DNA of 64,000 bases from Anthopleura xanthogrammica. Lineage: Eukaryota > Cnidaria > Anthozoa > Actiniaria > Actiniidae. The notes beneath the pieces are model-generated. The model was not told where the DNA came from. It did no database searches and saw only the letters and a list, made by a program, of their open reading frames with translations. Location of the stretch: contig OZ025211.1 of assembly GCA_964019055.1 (NCBI GenBank), positions 2,508,135 to 2,572,134 on the forward strand, written 5' to 3'. Of this stretch, positions 1-12,298 are shown piece by piece. The translations under genes were made by a program, and so were the position numbers. How positions within the stretch are numbered: position 1 is the first letter of the stretch; each line of letters starts with the position of its first letter.

Positions 1-624
1 TCTGGAAGTATGGTCCTAGATTAAGAAAAACAATAAAAAAAAAAACCAGTTTCCCTGAACATCGTATAAACAAACTTGAAATTTTAAGACTTACCATACG
101 TTTATTTTTTTATGTGTTTTTAGCTTCCGGTGATTTTTGGTCTTCTGTGGCTTCGTTTTACCGTGAAACTTGAAAAGATCAAAGGTGGACTAACCAACCA
201 GGATTTGTCAGTGTATGGTAGCCAAACCATAACTAATGCAGGTAAACCATACCTAACGCATGGGTAGTGTGCGCATATGTGAGTTGAGTTTGTTTGATGT
301 GTTGTTCTCTCCCTTGCCACGAAGTTTTTTTTCTGGTTTTCCTCAACATCTAAATTTCAATCACAAAAAGAATGGAACAAATACAGTGCCACAAGTTTGC
401 GCTAACCTCAAAAAAAGGGGCGAAGTAATTTTGTAGAATGGCATTCTCGTTCTTGTATCTTTTAATGATACTAATTCTCATTTCAACTCGGCATTAGGGC
501 TTCGCCTTAGTTGCGGTTGTTCCGCCCTATGATATAACAACGAACGTACACCTAGATCATTAACATCAAAAGCTGTGCCAGTCAATTATAACAAAGTGTC
601 GTGTCGTATTTTTCTTCCATCCAG

Positions 625-3600
625 GTTATGATCACCATATTGTTGCTCTGTATCTCAATGGTAAATCACCATGGTTACGCGTGTTTGGCGATGATCAGAA
701 ACCACGTGTTATTGTTGTCACCGTGCTGACGTCATTAATCTTGCTTCTGTTTGATGGACTGATGGTAAGGGATTTTGCGCGCAACGGAATATTTATTTTG
801 TACTATCTGTCATCCTTCTCTTGTTATTCTTTGCTTCGGTTGTTGATACCTTTCTTTTATCCGTCCATACATGCCATCCATCCATCCATTCCATTCCATT
901 ACATCCATTCATCCTATCTCATCCCATGCATCCATACATCCATCCATTCATCTACATGCTCTTGCATTCGCTAATCTATACGTCAATCTACCCACCCACC
1001 CACTACCCTACCCACTGCCTTCCACCAATCCATTAATCTATCCATCCATCCATTCTCTTTTTAAATTTCTCATCAATGTGTTGTATTTTTTCAGGCGACG
1101 TTCGGTGCGTACATCTATTCATACGCGATCAGAGGAGCGATACACATGAAAGCTGACCATGCTGCTTACCTTAACTCGTTATTCTGGGTATGTCTCTTCC
1201 AATCGTCTACCAATAGGCCTTATGCATGTCAATGTTTCAGCTCAAAAGGGTTTACACATGCGAAATTGAATGGATTATGAATTAAAATGTTCAAGAGTTT
1301 CTGTGGAAAAATGTCATTTCGTTGAAACTTCTGAGCTGAAACTTCACCTTCTTACTAATATGGAGGTGCTCTTTTCATTTCTGCATTTCATTTCGACAAT
1401 GTTGCTTGATTTAAAGGAGTTGTGGTCATGTGACCTCTCAGTGCATGAGGCTTATTGTCTGCAAAGTAATATTTCTTAATCGGCTTTGAAACGAGTGTTA
1501 ATATTCACTACATACTTGGGATGTGACGTTTTCCAATGTCAGATCACGTGTCATTCCCAGGAGCTATAGATGCATGTGCAGTTCCTGAAAATTCCCAACT
1601 CTGTGTTCTCTCAGACGTCATGTTTTGTGATTGTTTTTTCCTTATGCGCAAAGAAACATGGGTACAACAAATGGTGGCCATTTTGTTTCCATAAAATGTT
1701 TATTCTTTTCTTGTGTTTTTTTTTAAGGGTTCACTGTCCATTGGTCTATGATGATGATTGATCTGGTAAGATATAAAACTGAATAATAACAATAACAATA
1801 ATAATAAAAATAATAGAGTAGATTTCGTATGACTGTCAAATGTTCGGTGCTGCGTGCATGCCTTGCCGCGACCGTCATTTTTTCTCTCACGCATTGTGAT
1901 TGGTCTGGTGTACTAAGTCTGTGCCTCATCTTGTATTGACAACGTTCGCGCCGTGTTTGTGTCGTGCTTCGTGCATTTGATTGGATGAAGAGTGCGTGCC
2001 TTGCCGCAACCGTGATGTTTTCTAGATTTTTGATTGGCTGACTTTTTATAGCTTTTGACAGTCATACGAAATCTGCTCTAATAAGTGAGTGATTTGTGAA
2101 GTACCGCGCATCCGTAGACGACAAAACCTGGCCGAATATGTCTTCTCGTTCGCCTTAGATACCACACTTTATTATATGAAATAGAGTGTGATATTGAGTG
2201 ACATCAAAATGATAAAATTGATATCCCCACTCCCACCAGTGGCCAGTGGGGATACGATTTTTATAAACACTGGTTTCTCAAATTCTCCATTATTCATATA
2301 AGATTTCATATAATAAACAGAACATTACATGGCCGCTTGGAGATACAAATTTTATCTTCTCGTGCTGATATTATCTCTCACGAGTGAGCGCAGCGAAGAT
2401 AAAATTCGTATCTCCGCGCGACCATGTAATATCCTATATATCTCAACCTCAAAATACGACAAATGGCCGGCTTTTATTATTTCATATATTTTTATAATCA
2501 TTTCTTTTATTTGAAATGGGATCCCTGTGGATACTAGCGTTACCAAAGAGGATAGGATCTTTTCAGTTGAGGATCGATGTGTTTCTCATCAATTATCATT
2601 ATTCTTTTTCTTCAAGATTGGATGTCTTGTGTCTACCTTTTTCATGCTAATCTTTGAGCGATACGAGACGGCACTGTGGATCGGTACTACAGGAGTTGGA
2701 TTATTTATGAGTAGTGTATTCCCGACAAGCATTGCTTTAGCGGAACACTATATAGACATAACAGGTAAGTTGCATGTTGAAAACGGTGTGAAAAGAAAGG
2801 TGGGTGTGCATGTTGAAAACGGTGTGAAAAGAAAGGTGGTAAGATGGTAGGTGGGTGTGTATGTTGAAAACGGTGTGAAAAGAAAGTTGTGAGTTGGGTA
2901 GGTAGTATAGGGTGGTAAGATGGTAGGTGGGTGTGCATGTTGAAAACAGTGTGAAAAGAAAGATGTGAGTTGGGTAGGTAGTGTAGGGTGATAAGATGGT
3001 AGGTGGGTGTACATGTTGAAAACAGTGTGAAAAGAAAGATGTGAGTTGGGTAGGTAGTATAGGGTGATAAGATGGTAGGTGGGTGTGCATGTTGAAAACA
3101 GTGTGAAAAGAAAGATGTAAGTTGGGTAGGTAGTATAGGGTGGTAAGATGGTAGGTGGGTGTGCATGTTGAAAACAGTGTGAAAAGAAAGATGTAAGTTG
3201 GGTAGGTAGTACTGAACGTATGCAATAAATAATAAACAAAAAAGCCTATAAGAATATGCATAGAAACAAAGATGATATTGTTACATTATTTCAGTTTTTT
3301 ATTTGTTGTTCTTCCCAGCGCCTGTAACAAGTATAATGATCGTTAGCGCTACTTTGGGTGAACTGTTTCTTCCTCTCCTTGTTGGCCAGGTTTGTTTCTA
3401 CATCCATCATGTCCTTCATATATTCATGTGACCATTCCAGTGACACTTCTTCAAGTACGTATCTTGTTTTTTCTTCAGGTGTTTGAGCGACTTGGTCCTG
3501 TCAGTTTTTTGGCTATCGCTTTCTGCGCATGTCTGTTGGCTTTATTAATCTTCATTTTATTGAGAACCGTAGAAGAACAAGGTAGGTAAAAAAAACCGTT

Positions 3601-3835
3601 ATGGTGTTAGAAAAAAACTACTGTTTCATTCACTACGGCCAATCATAATGTTTCATGTTCATCTCCTGCTCATATAAACGCTGTTTCTCTACTTTTTAAT
3701 TCAGATTGGTTTGGTTTTATATGGTTTGTTTGGTGCGGCCAACCACCCAGTTCAGCCACTGATAGCCCTGCTTCTGCTAATGTAGAGAGTAAAACACCAG
3801 TTATCAACACAGTAGAGATGAATGTACAAGGATGA
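625..3835 (+). CDS. MFSD4B/NaGLT1-like MFS sugar transporter, 3' exons (probably disrupted)
   Basis: Phase-consistent exons on the + strand are 625-764, 1095-1187, 1728-1765 (damaged), 2617-2764, 3319-3389, 3479-3581 and 3705-3835 (TGA at 3833). All have AG acceptors and GT donors. They encode the C-terminal half of a multi-pass membrane protein. Segments such as AAYLNSLFW, ETALWIGTTGVGLFMSSVFP and SATLGELFLPLLVGQ match what I know of the MFSD4 (sodium-dependent glucose transporter 1) branch of the major facilitator superfamily, which moves sugars across the plasma membrane. At least four hydrophobic helices are visible, followed by a short cytoplasmic tail. The 5' exons lie before the window. 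The exon at 1728-1765 is too short and shifts the frame, so this copy is either a recent pseudogene or has a sequence error there. The family call rests on memory of conserved motifs, not on a search. Confidence 0.72.
858..1060. repeat. Degenerate CCAT/CATC microsatellite in an intron
   Basis: About 200 bp of imperfect CATC/CCAT tetranucleotides lie in the intron between transporter exons 625-764 and 1095-1187. Three overlapping reading frames stay open through it because of composition only. Confidence 0.85.
1728..1765 (+). other. Damaged middle exon of the MFSD4B-like gene (internal deletion, frameshift)
   Basis: The exon is bounded by a poly-T tract with TTAAG and by a GTAAGA donor. It is only 38 bp, although both neighbouring exons need a length divisible by three. 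Its first half reads GSLSIG in the incoming frame, as expected after SLFW in this family. Its second half reads SMMMIDL only in the frame needed for the next exon (IGCLVSTFF). A missing internal piece would explain both; as it stands translation stops at TGA after a few codons. Confidence 0.5.
1782..1814. repeat. AAT/AAC microsatellite
   Basis: Short run of AATAAC and AATAAT trinucleotides just after the damaged transporter exon, inside the next intron. Confidence 0.8.
2324..2430. mobile_element. Hairpin MITE (foldback) in the transporter intron
   Basis: ATTACATGG at 2324-2332 is matched by CCATGTAAT at 2422-2430. Inside, GGAGATAC...TTTTATCTTC pairs with GAAGATAAAATTCGTATCTCC, giving arms of about 40 bp around a short loop. 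No coding capacity. I recall similar hairpins as very common in anthozoan genomes. The intron 1766-2616 that hosts it holds nothing else I recognise. Confidence 0.7.
2770..3212. repeat. 76-bp minisatellite in the transporter intron
   Basis: The phrase AGGTGGGTGT recurs at 2849, 2925, 3001, 3077 and 3153, an exact 76-bp period. Two shortened copies sit before it (2770-2848). Units differ by a few substitutions. The unit contains no stop in three minus-strand frames, which yields long but meaningless open frames of 153-174 codons. Confidence 0.92.
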
Positions 3836-3953
3836 CAATAACTATATAACACGTGACTAAATCATCCAATGGCAGGCCTGCTTCTATTAATGTAGAGTGT
3901 AAAACACCGGTTATCAACACAGTAGGATGACAATAGCTATATAATACGTGACT
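3767..3953. repeat. Direct duplication of the transporter's last coding segment and 3' UTR
   Basis: Sequence 3767 to about 3859, covering the last 20 or so codons, the stop and about 20 bp beyond, recurs at 3877-3953. The second copy has substitutions and a small deletion before its GGATGA. It lies downstream of the stop and would be 3' UTR or an alternative tail. The rest of 3954-4320 shows nothing I can name. Confidence 0.75.
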
Positions 3954-4329
3954 AAATAATAGTGAGAGGGGGGAATAGATGCTACATGTTAAACATAGTA
4001 CTAAGTTGACTACATTTATCATCAAAAGTTGTCGAAATATGTTTACTATTCATTTTAGTAGTAATTAAGCTTCGTTAGGCCTTTAAGTCTCTTTCAAGAG
4101 AAGCTTGGTATACTTAGAAAATGGACCTGTACATTTTCGTACACAAAATGAAGAAGATAAAATGGCAACAAACGACTGAAACAGCAAAGAAAAGAGCGAA
4201 TGAAAAAGCATAAGAAAAGATAATATTGTAAATGCAAAATAGCCTAAGAAAGTCAAATTTCCGAAAAGTGTCTTTGAAGACACTTTGAACAAAATGTCTC
4301 CATCCCCGAAAAGTCTCGGAATCCTCGAA

Positions 4330-5093
4330 AAGGCTTGCATCTTCTAGTTTCCGTATCCCAAAAAGCCTCCGAGTCCCCAAAAAGCCTCCGAGTCCCCGAA
4401 AAGTCTCCGAGTCCTCAAAAAGTCTCCGAGTCCTCAAAAAGTCTCCGAGTCCCTAAAAAGTCTCCGAGTCCCTAAAAAGTCTCCGAGTCCCTAAAAAGTC
4501 TCCGAGTCCTCAAAAAGCCTCCGAGTCCCCAAAAAGCGTTCAAGTCCCCGAAAAGTCTCCGAGTCCCTAAAAAGTCTCCGAGTCAATCCCTAAAAAGTCT
4601 CCGAGTTCCCAAAAAGTCTCCAAGTCGCAAAACATTCTCCGAGTCCCCACTAAACAAGCCTCCAAGTCCCCGAAAAGCCTCCAAGTCCCTAAAGTCTCCG
4701 AGTCCCTAAAAAGTCTCCGAGTCAATCCCTTAAACGTCTCCGAGTCCCCAAAGTCTCCGTGTCCCCAAAAGGTCTCCGAGTCCCCGAAAAGCCTCCAAGA
4801 CCCCAAAAGTCTCCATGTATGTCCCCGAAAAGTCTCCGAGTCTCCAAAAAGCCTCCAAGACCCCAAAAGTCTCCATGTATGTCCCCGAAAAGTCTCCGAG
4901 TCCCCAAAAAGCCTGCAAGACCCGAAAAGTCTCCATGTATGTCTCAAAAGTCTCCGAGTCCCCAAAAAGCCTGCAAGACCCCAAAAGTCTCCATGTATGT
5001 CCCCGAAAAGTCTCCGAGTCCCCAAAAAGCCTCCAAGACCCCAAAAGTCTCCATGTATGTCTCCAAAAGTCTCCGAGTCCCAAAAAACTCTGC
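4330..5093. repeat. 19-bp minisatellite with a 60-bp higher-order unit
   Basis: The first part is a tandem of 19-bp units built on AAAAAGTCTCCGAGTCCC with C/T and A/C variants. From about 4757 the units are organised into blocks of about 60 bp, marked by CATGTATGTCCCC at 4814, 4874, 4934, 4992 and 5052. A contracted version (29360-29622) occupies the same place in the second segmental copy. Open frames through it on both strands are artefacts. Confidence 0.92.
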
Positions 5094-5099
5094 TTTCAA

Positions 5100-6472
5100 G
5101 TGATTTCACGTCCCTTCATGTACTTTTCAACCCAACACCTTCTTCAATCAAAGTATTTTATTTATTTAATATTAATCATGTGTTAATTAATCATAGCAGG
5201 TAGGGGAATCAGGGCATTTGTTTCTAGAACTAGTCTATAATTTATATTAGATAAATATTAATGACCTTTAAGAAGACGAAAGAAATTACTCCGATATACG
5301 ACACAAAACACACATCCTTCATACAGGAAAAGCACATAGCCTTGTTTGATACTTCAGTGGAATCTCCTATACAATAGTACTCTTTATTTTATGTATTTTT
5401 TTGCTGAATTCTTTCAATTTCTTACCGTTCTTACACTAATCCGCTTGGTCTGTTTGCTTCCTTTGGAAGCCTGTAGCTTTGCGCTGCAGTTCACTATTTG
5501 CAATCCTAAATCATCTTTGACATCATTTCTATGGCCTCCAATGAAGTATCAACCTTAATTTTATCTCATCTTACTCGAGCATCTAGCAATGCTAGTCAAT
5601 CGACTGACCTGACCGACTTGACTTAGATCTATATACGAGTTACTCCATGAAACATCAGATCTATCGAGTAAACGACAACTCGTTATCCGAAATTCAAAAA
5701 CAAAAAGACTGGTAGCGACCATTCAAGCCGCACTGGATTATGGGAGGTAAATTTGAGAACGAGAGGTAGCATAGCTTTTTGATGTCTTGAAAATTAGTCC
5801 CATAATCCTTTGCTCCACATGGTCGTCACCAGAACTTTAGGCGAATAAGATTTTACTTTGTGTAGAAGGCCTCTACCAGGAATACGTGGTACTAACCTAA
5901 AGAATACTACGAGAGAAGAGTCATCCCTTTCAGTAGAACCGAACTGCAGCAATTCGGAATTTACATACCGTTTTTAGAAATTCAAACCGTATTGCATTTT
6001 GGTTGCTATTGGAACTCTTGTTGTCTTTACTGAAAGAAATGATCCCTTCAGCATATGAATGGAGATGTCTACTTATCTATTATGATAGAAGACGAGTCTT
6101 GACCGAGGGATTTCAAAGTAGCTGTTCTGCAAGTTGAAATTGTAGTTTTTGAATAACTTTTAACACATTTTCACCACACAACCCAGAGAACGTCAGTGTT
6201 GGAATTTACGTTTTTTTTGTTCCATCTGAAAATGAAACCTTGAAGCCCTGATGGGCGGAAACCATTTTTGCTAGTTTTTCGGGTTGTTCCAATGAAAATG
6301 CGTGTTAATTGTAAATAATAAATTTATCTAATATATTAATACAAGTAGTTTTACGACCTAAAATTTTAAATTTTGCTCCTACACTAACCCAGAATCTCCT
6401 ACTGCTGTCCGTGGTCCAGGTAATGGCATTTCTCAATTACAGCGGCCAAAAGGTCGTGTAATCAGTCCAGAT
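5100..6472. other. 3' flank of MACPF copy A, no gene seen
   Basis: The 1.4 kb between the minisatellite and the MACPF stop codon has near-identical sequence at 29640-31027. I see no supported exon or repeat. The short open frame at 5346-5558 is preserved in the other copy only because the two are recent duplicates. Confidence 0.6.
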
Positions 6473-9400
6473 TTAATTTGTGTTGACCGTACCAAGAATG
6501 AGCATGTCGCCTGGAACGTACACCTCGGTCAAATGAAACACGTTGCTTCCGGGGAACAGGACTTGTGTGATAGCAAAGGCAGAAATACTTCGGAAGTTGA
6601 ATCTCAAATCAGACATGTATCTGTTAACTTCTGAAGTGACCTTATTCTTAGCAGACTTGAATTTAGAGCCATACCAGAAACTATCCCAGCCAGATAGAGC
6701 ATTACTGCTTGCTGATCCCGATCCTTCCTCCATGTAAGATATTGTCTGCTGTTTGTCGATGCTGGGTGCAAAGGTTTTTATGTAGGATGTAGTAAAGGTT
6801 ACTGTTTTATGTCTAATAATGTCATGGCACATTAGCCTCCCACACTGAGTATCAGGATAGGGAACGCTTACTCGGAGACCGCTGTTAACCCAGTGAACTT
6901 GAATCTTTTTACCTTTGCTGATTGATTTAACTTGAATGGTGTTTCCAGGAAATGTAAACTTAAATCCATAGATATCTTTGTACCTGGCAAAGGGTAAGGT
7001 CATGGTTAAAACACGTCTTGCACCCGAATCTCCAACGACGTATAACGACTGCTGACTGGGACTTATGGATTCTATAGGAAGAACTGTGGTATGCACCCCG
7101 AATCCAAATTTCTTTTCAATTTCCTCTGCGATGATGTCTTTGAAAATGATTCTGTTGTTGATAAACAAGGCAACTTCGTAACCTGTGGGAATAATTTGAT
7201 TTTCGATTGAAAGTGGGTCGTTGAAGTCTCGTTTTGTCTGTTTGTTAGCAGTCGCGCCGGTTGAATGTGTCCTGATGAAGATGAACAAGGTACCAAAACC
7301 GTTAGAATTGGAATTTCCAAAACCCCCCGTTGCCAGGTAGAACTTGTCAGGAACGAGACCAGGTGGAGTAAGACGATGCTCGTACGTTACTCTTGCCAAT
7401 TCAAAATCGTTGGATTTCAGTTTGGTGTTGAATAATATTTGAATGTCGTTTCTAACAGACATTTTAACATACTCTGACAAACCCAGGTTCAAAACGTCGA
7501 AAACTCCATTGCTTAAATCAAGAATCACTCTGGAATCTTCTGACACAGATCCACGTATCTTTAGCAAGTTCATTGTACCAGTTACTGCAGTGTCTTTATC
7601 TACTGTTAGAGTTTCGTTGAAGTTGTATTCATTTCCAGTTCTCTTGCTCACTTCCCAATACTCTACTATTCCACTATTTATCTTGATGCTAAGAGTCGCC
7701 CTGTCTTGGTTGTGTGCAATGAACTGTATAATTGGTGGTCCTACTTTCAAAATAACTCTCGTTTCGATTTTTAGTGATCTGCTCTCATACGAAACGTTTC
7801 TGTTTGTTACGATTCTCTTCACGAACCCAGCATTGGTTTGATCGTCATACTGTTTCTTCCAAAGTTCGTTAACCCGTTTAGCGTTGATAGCCATTATGGC
7901 GTCCCATTCACGAACCAGTGACCGCCCACTCAAGTCGTTGAGAAGCTTGTCCTTACTGCCGGAAACATCGCGCGAGTAGAAATGATTGAACAAACTATTA
8001 CGTTTGGTTATTACTGCAGGGTGGTAAATGACTCTCAAATAGAACTTGATCCTGAGAGTGGTAAGAACAGTCTTGAACTTGATTCCTTTATTGGTAGTAA
8101 CCTTTGGTAATCTGAACACCCAGTCATCAAATGGAGTGATTTTTATGAATTTCTTTGAAAATTCTTCCGATGGATTTCCAATGGTCTGTCCAGTTTTGAT
8201 ATTATACACAGTGCGAAATTCCGTTGGGAAAGTCGAATAGATTCTTGGATTACGACTGAGGTCTCTGTCTTGAAATAATTCCCCAGACGCCGTGGATTGG
8301 ATGTAGGCGGTGTTATCTGCTGACTTTGAAATATTGTCTGCACGCACTTCCATTCTTAGTACGCGAACACGCACATACTCGTGGAACGCAAGAGAACTGA
8401 GTGGAATGGAAACTTTGTATCCATACTTGGATAGCAAATCTTTGACAGGAACATCAGGAATATTGTATTCAATAGGTTTGTTGAGATCTTTAGGAAGGGA
8501 TGGAAAGTTTTCTAACGCAGAAATAGATGATCGTATCTGGTTAACGGCTGCCTGTTGGATGGCCATAGTGTCGAATCGTTCGATCATAGTGGCCTTTTGA
8601 AAGTAGTAGTATTGCAGGGCAGCGTCCATAACTACAAACGTTTGAACAAGCTGTAAACGAACTTGGTTCTCCTTCATTTTGATGATATTACCAAGTTCGA
8701 AGAGGTCGGTAGTCTTTGCATCGTTATCGGAGAGGTTATTTTGATTTAGTTTGGTCTTGAGTTCCTGAAGGCGATCGCTCTGTCTCTTGGCCAGATCTCT
8801 CTCCATTTCAATTTGGATCTGTTTGTATTGGATGTCAGCGATGTTTGCAGCGATGTTGATATATTTTCTACCTCTTGTCGATAACCGTTTTGCAGCACGT
8901 TGAAAATCAAGAGCTTCTCCAGCAACTTGCCCGGGTAAAAATCCTCCTGGAGTTGTGTAAGAGTAAACGTCGGTGTCGAAGTCATCCCATTCCAGTTCGG
9001 TGGGGAAATTGTCTACATCAATCTGTCCACTTGGGATGTTTTCCAGAGCTCTGTTAATGGTGCCAATGTCATTTCTCATGTTAATACCAAGATCGTACAA
9101 CTTCTCTACTTGTTCAATGATCGTCATGACATTTTTCACTTTTTCTGCAACTCTGACAATACCTTCGAGCTTCTTATCAATATTACCCATGGCAACCCCT
9201 CCAGTGAACAACGACCCAACAACTTGTACAACGCTAAATACAGTTGATATTATTTGTTCTTGTTCGTACTGTTTAATTGCAGCGACCAAGGCATCTCCAG
9301 TGGTTTCTACGTTTTTCTGCAACTCCAATATTTCCTTCAGCAATTGAACAGCTTTACCTTGTTCTCGGAGGACTTGATCTTTCTCTAAATCGTGGATGGA

Positions 9401-12111
9401 TTGATGAGTGTTGGCAATGTCTTCTTGATATTTTGCATTGACCTCAGCTTGCTTAACCAGGAATGAGCCAATGCTTTTGACATTTTCATTAAGCTCCTTC
9501 AAGGAATTCGTCATAGTCTCAATCTGCTTGCGGCGATTTATTTCGTTTGTTACTTTTGCAAACGTGGTCTCGTATGTTGCAACAGATTTCAAAAGTTCTT
9601 CGTACAGCGGTTTATACTCAGGGAATCTCAATCTGGGAACGATAAGCCTCGATGTGGCGTATTCTGTTAACTGTGTCTTACGTATCAAAGCACGTCCGAG
9701 TATCATCTCGAGATCAGCTGACAAATAGGTCGAATTATCGGCACTTTTGACGAGAGTCTCCGTAATCCACTCAAGACTTTTGCTTGCTTTTTCGAGGGAC
9801 TCTTTACTGGCTTGTAGAGTGAGAATAGTTTCCACACTTGCCACAGCTAACCCAAAGCTATTTACTAAACTTCCACGCAGCCAGTTTCTTTCAAGTGACT
9901 TTTCTTTAGTGTCGTACAGTTCAGGCACTGTGTGTCTGTCTGGGTACAAAAGCTTTTTGCTGTTATCTGTCTTCACTGTGTACATGTCTTGCAAGTCTTT
10001 GTCTCTCACAGTTTTGTAGACAAGTTTATTGGCGTAAGTGTAGTGTGTACCCTGATTGGCTTGGCTCACCTTCAAGATTCCACGAAACTCTTTTGCAATG
10101 ATGTTGATGACAGGATCGGATTTTCCATGTGACCCAACAATGATCTCCGGAACATTATTGCCAGAGGATAACGCTACGAATTCTCTGCATACGAGATAAA
10201 TCTTCTTCGATCCGGGTAGTTTCAACTTGGCAGTTTGGCTGATTTCCAAAACATCTGCAAAGATGAATAAATGGGTGACGTATTTTGGATCTAAAACAGA
10301 GAAATCGTCCAACCTGAAGGTCATACGGGTTATGGTGACGTAGTTCGTGGCAGTAGAGGTGACAAGATCAGGATTGAAGCTTTCGTAAAGATCTTGAACC
10401 AGAACGTCTTTGACGCGATGAAAATTCGGTGAGCTTGCTGCCCCAAACTTTTGGAATATTGTTGCAGACAATACGTCATACCACTGCGATCTAGAGGGCG
10501 AGTCGGCTGGCAAGAGCTTATTAGCGATCGGTTTAAAGAAGAGCTTTATGGGAATATTCTTGACAAGAGTGTCCATCAGGTTGTACTCATTAGGTATCAA
10601 TGAAAACATGAAGATACTTTCATCTACCATGTAGACGTCGTCCTTTAACTTGGGTCTGATGCTGTCCAAAGCAGAATCACCACTCGCAGACAAAATCCTT
10701 CCAGCTTGTCGACAGTATCCAGTGTTTCCTCGGTTAATTGGCTCAACTTCCTCCAGTAACGTGCCAAGACGTAGGATTTGCCCACCATATTTTCAGGCGA
10801 TATTCCGAGGAGGGTAGCGTAGGTCTCTTTTATACCTGTTGACGCGTCCCCTAAACTTGGTTGGTCGGTGAATGGCGCCGCATCTCGAGTCTCGTTCTCA
10901 AATACCCAAATGGAGAAAAAAGTTTTGATCAAATCTTTTTCATCTGGATGGTAGGTCAGCTGGACGACGTCACTGAAATGCGGATTGTTAGTTTCGACGG
11001 TTTCATGCTGGATGTTTTTGAAAAGTTTGGTCTTCTTCACTGGATAAAGTACTGAACTCAAATCCCCGTCAACCGGGAAGACGGGCTTAAGGCCGTAGAG
11101 GATGCTGAACGGACGACCAAGCTGATTTGCTGTGTCGAAAGAGAGTTGAATACATAACAGTTAATTAAAGAACAATGATATTGTCAGTTTTATAACTGGA
11201 TGAATTACAAATAACTCAAATAAGTTGGAGCATGTGCTGTCCGTCATAACGCTTAGCTGTCTAGGACACGAGTGAAAGACGTCTGCGCATGCTCATAGGC
11301 CATATGTAAAGTAGTCGAAAACGCCATCTTGCTAATGTAAAAATATGCAAAATTGTTTTCAAACAGTCTTTAGATGGGACTTTACAAAGTGTCGAAACTT
11401 CATTTTAGCGGACAACGTTAATGATATTGACTGTATATCAATCATCTGATGAGGAATTCAAGCTACCTCGGTCTCAAAAGTATATTACATGACAAAATAT
11501 TCACTATAAATCGTCGATGTATACTTCCAGCAATAAACATACATTTTAGAACATTCAGCCAATCTCTGTGAACTGGACATGATCTTAACTTGAGAGGTAG
11601 ACAATATACTTAAAATAACAAGTTGATTCCACAGCAAACACTGCTTCTGTTCCGAAAGCAGAATGAAATCTTCATACTTTAGCACTTGGACGAAAACACC
11701 CGAACTTTTGAAAGTCCGAATAATTCAAATATTTGATGATAATATGACTCTCCATTATGATTATGAAAACCAGATTGGCAAAAATTTTAGCTTAGGAGCC
11801 ACTTGCAGTTGAGAAATTTTGATTTAAAAACTAAAAGAACAATAGGGTTGAGTAAATTACTTCATTTACTCACAATTTTAAAAATGCTACAATAATTAAT
11901 AATTTTTATCTCCCACTTTTGACCGTCAATAAAATATGTTGCTCAGCGACTTTTTCCAATTTTCATCGGTTTTCACCCAAGTGCTCCTTTAATGTTATTC
12001 AGTTGAATCAAAATAAATGATATGCAAAGCATGATGGGATAGACTCAAGTCTTTACCTTGAAGAACATGGACGATTCCCAGAACACAGAGGAAGACAAAT
12101 CTATGATCCAT
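6473..12111 (-). pseudogene. Giant secreted MACPF-domain protein, copy A, MACPF core deleted
   Basis: Minus-strand gene with two exons. Exon 1 (12111-12057) encodes a signal peptide beginning MDHRFVFLCVLG, with donor GTAAAG. Exon 2 (11129-6473) starts after a CAG acceptor with ANQLG and holds the rest. Compared with copy B, 256 bp are missing at the junction 10743/10744. This removes the YGTHYVSGY MACPF signature and shifts the frame, so translation from exon 1 ends soon after. The remaining 1.4-kb-codon frame to the stop at 6473 is intact and keeps the helical region, the hydrophobic VVQVVGSLFTGGVAM segment and the beta-rich C-terminal half. One codon is also missing relative to B in the LGRAL segment. 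MACPF proteins such as perforin, complement C9 and anemone nematocyst toxins make membrane pores. Here the damage makes a functional product from this copy unlikely. Confidence 0.82.
11678..11994. mobile_element. MITE copy in the intron of MACPF copy A
   Basis: Related to the better-preserved element at 27121-27474 and to 36498-36812. It begins GCACTTGGACGAAAA and ends near AAGTGCTCCTTTAA, so the ends are inverted repeats. It was present in the ancestor of copies A and B, since both have it at the same place. Confidence 0.7.
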
Positions 12112-12261
12112 GCCTCCAGTGAAGTCAGACAGGCTGTGAAAGAGCAAAACAAGATATGTTTAAAGATACAAGCACACCAAACTGAGAGCCTTGACACTGT
12201 ACAACTATTTCAAATAATAGTGGTGAACTTCATTTCCCCTAAAAAGTGTGTGTGCGTGTGA

Positions 12262-12298
12262 AGGAGAGAGAGAGAGAGGGGGGGGGGGGGGGGGGGGT
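12262..12298. repeat. GA repeat plus poly-G tract upstream of MACPF copy A
   Basis: (GA)n followed by a G run of about 19, located 150 bp upstream of the signal-peptide exon. The same tract is at 37080-37124 upstream of copy B, with more GA and slightly different G length. Region 12112-12530 otherwise shows no gene. Confidence 0.9.

Noticed and set aside
2705..3261. Three overlapping minus-strand open frames of 153-174 codons
   Set aside because: They run through the 76-bp minisatellite, whose unit lacks stops on that strand and is not a multiple of three; the frames are a by-product.
4567..5203. Open frames on both strands through the SPKSLRVPKKP / ETFRGLGDF repeats
   Set aside because: Pure consequence of the 19-bp minisatellite; no start context, splice sites or conservation of frame in copy B.
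5346..5558. 70-codon frame conserved between duplicates (also 29823-30119)
   Set aside because: Conservation is explained by the recent segmental duplication; upstream codons differ by indels.
7443..10132. Many + strand open frames inside MACPF copy A, repeated in B (32128-35867)
   Set aside because: Antisense shadows of a long coding exon; they add nothing independent of the minus-strand gene.
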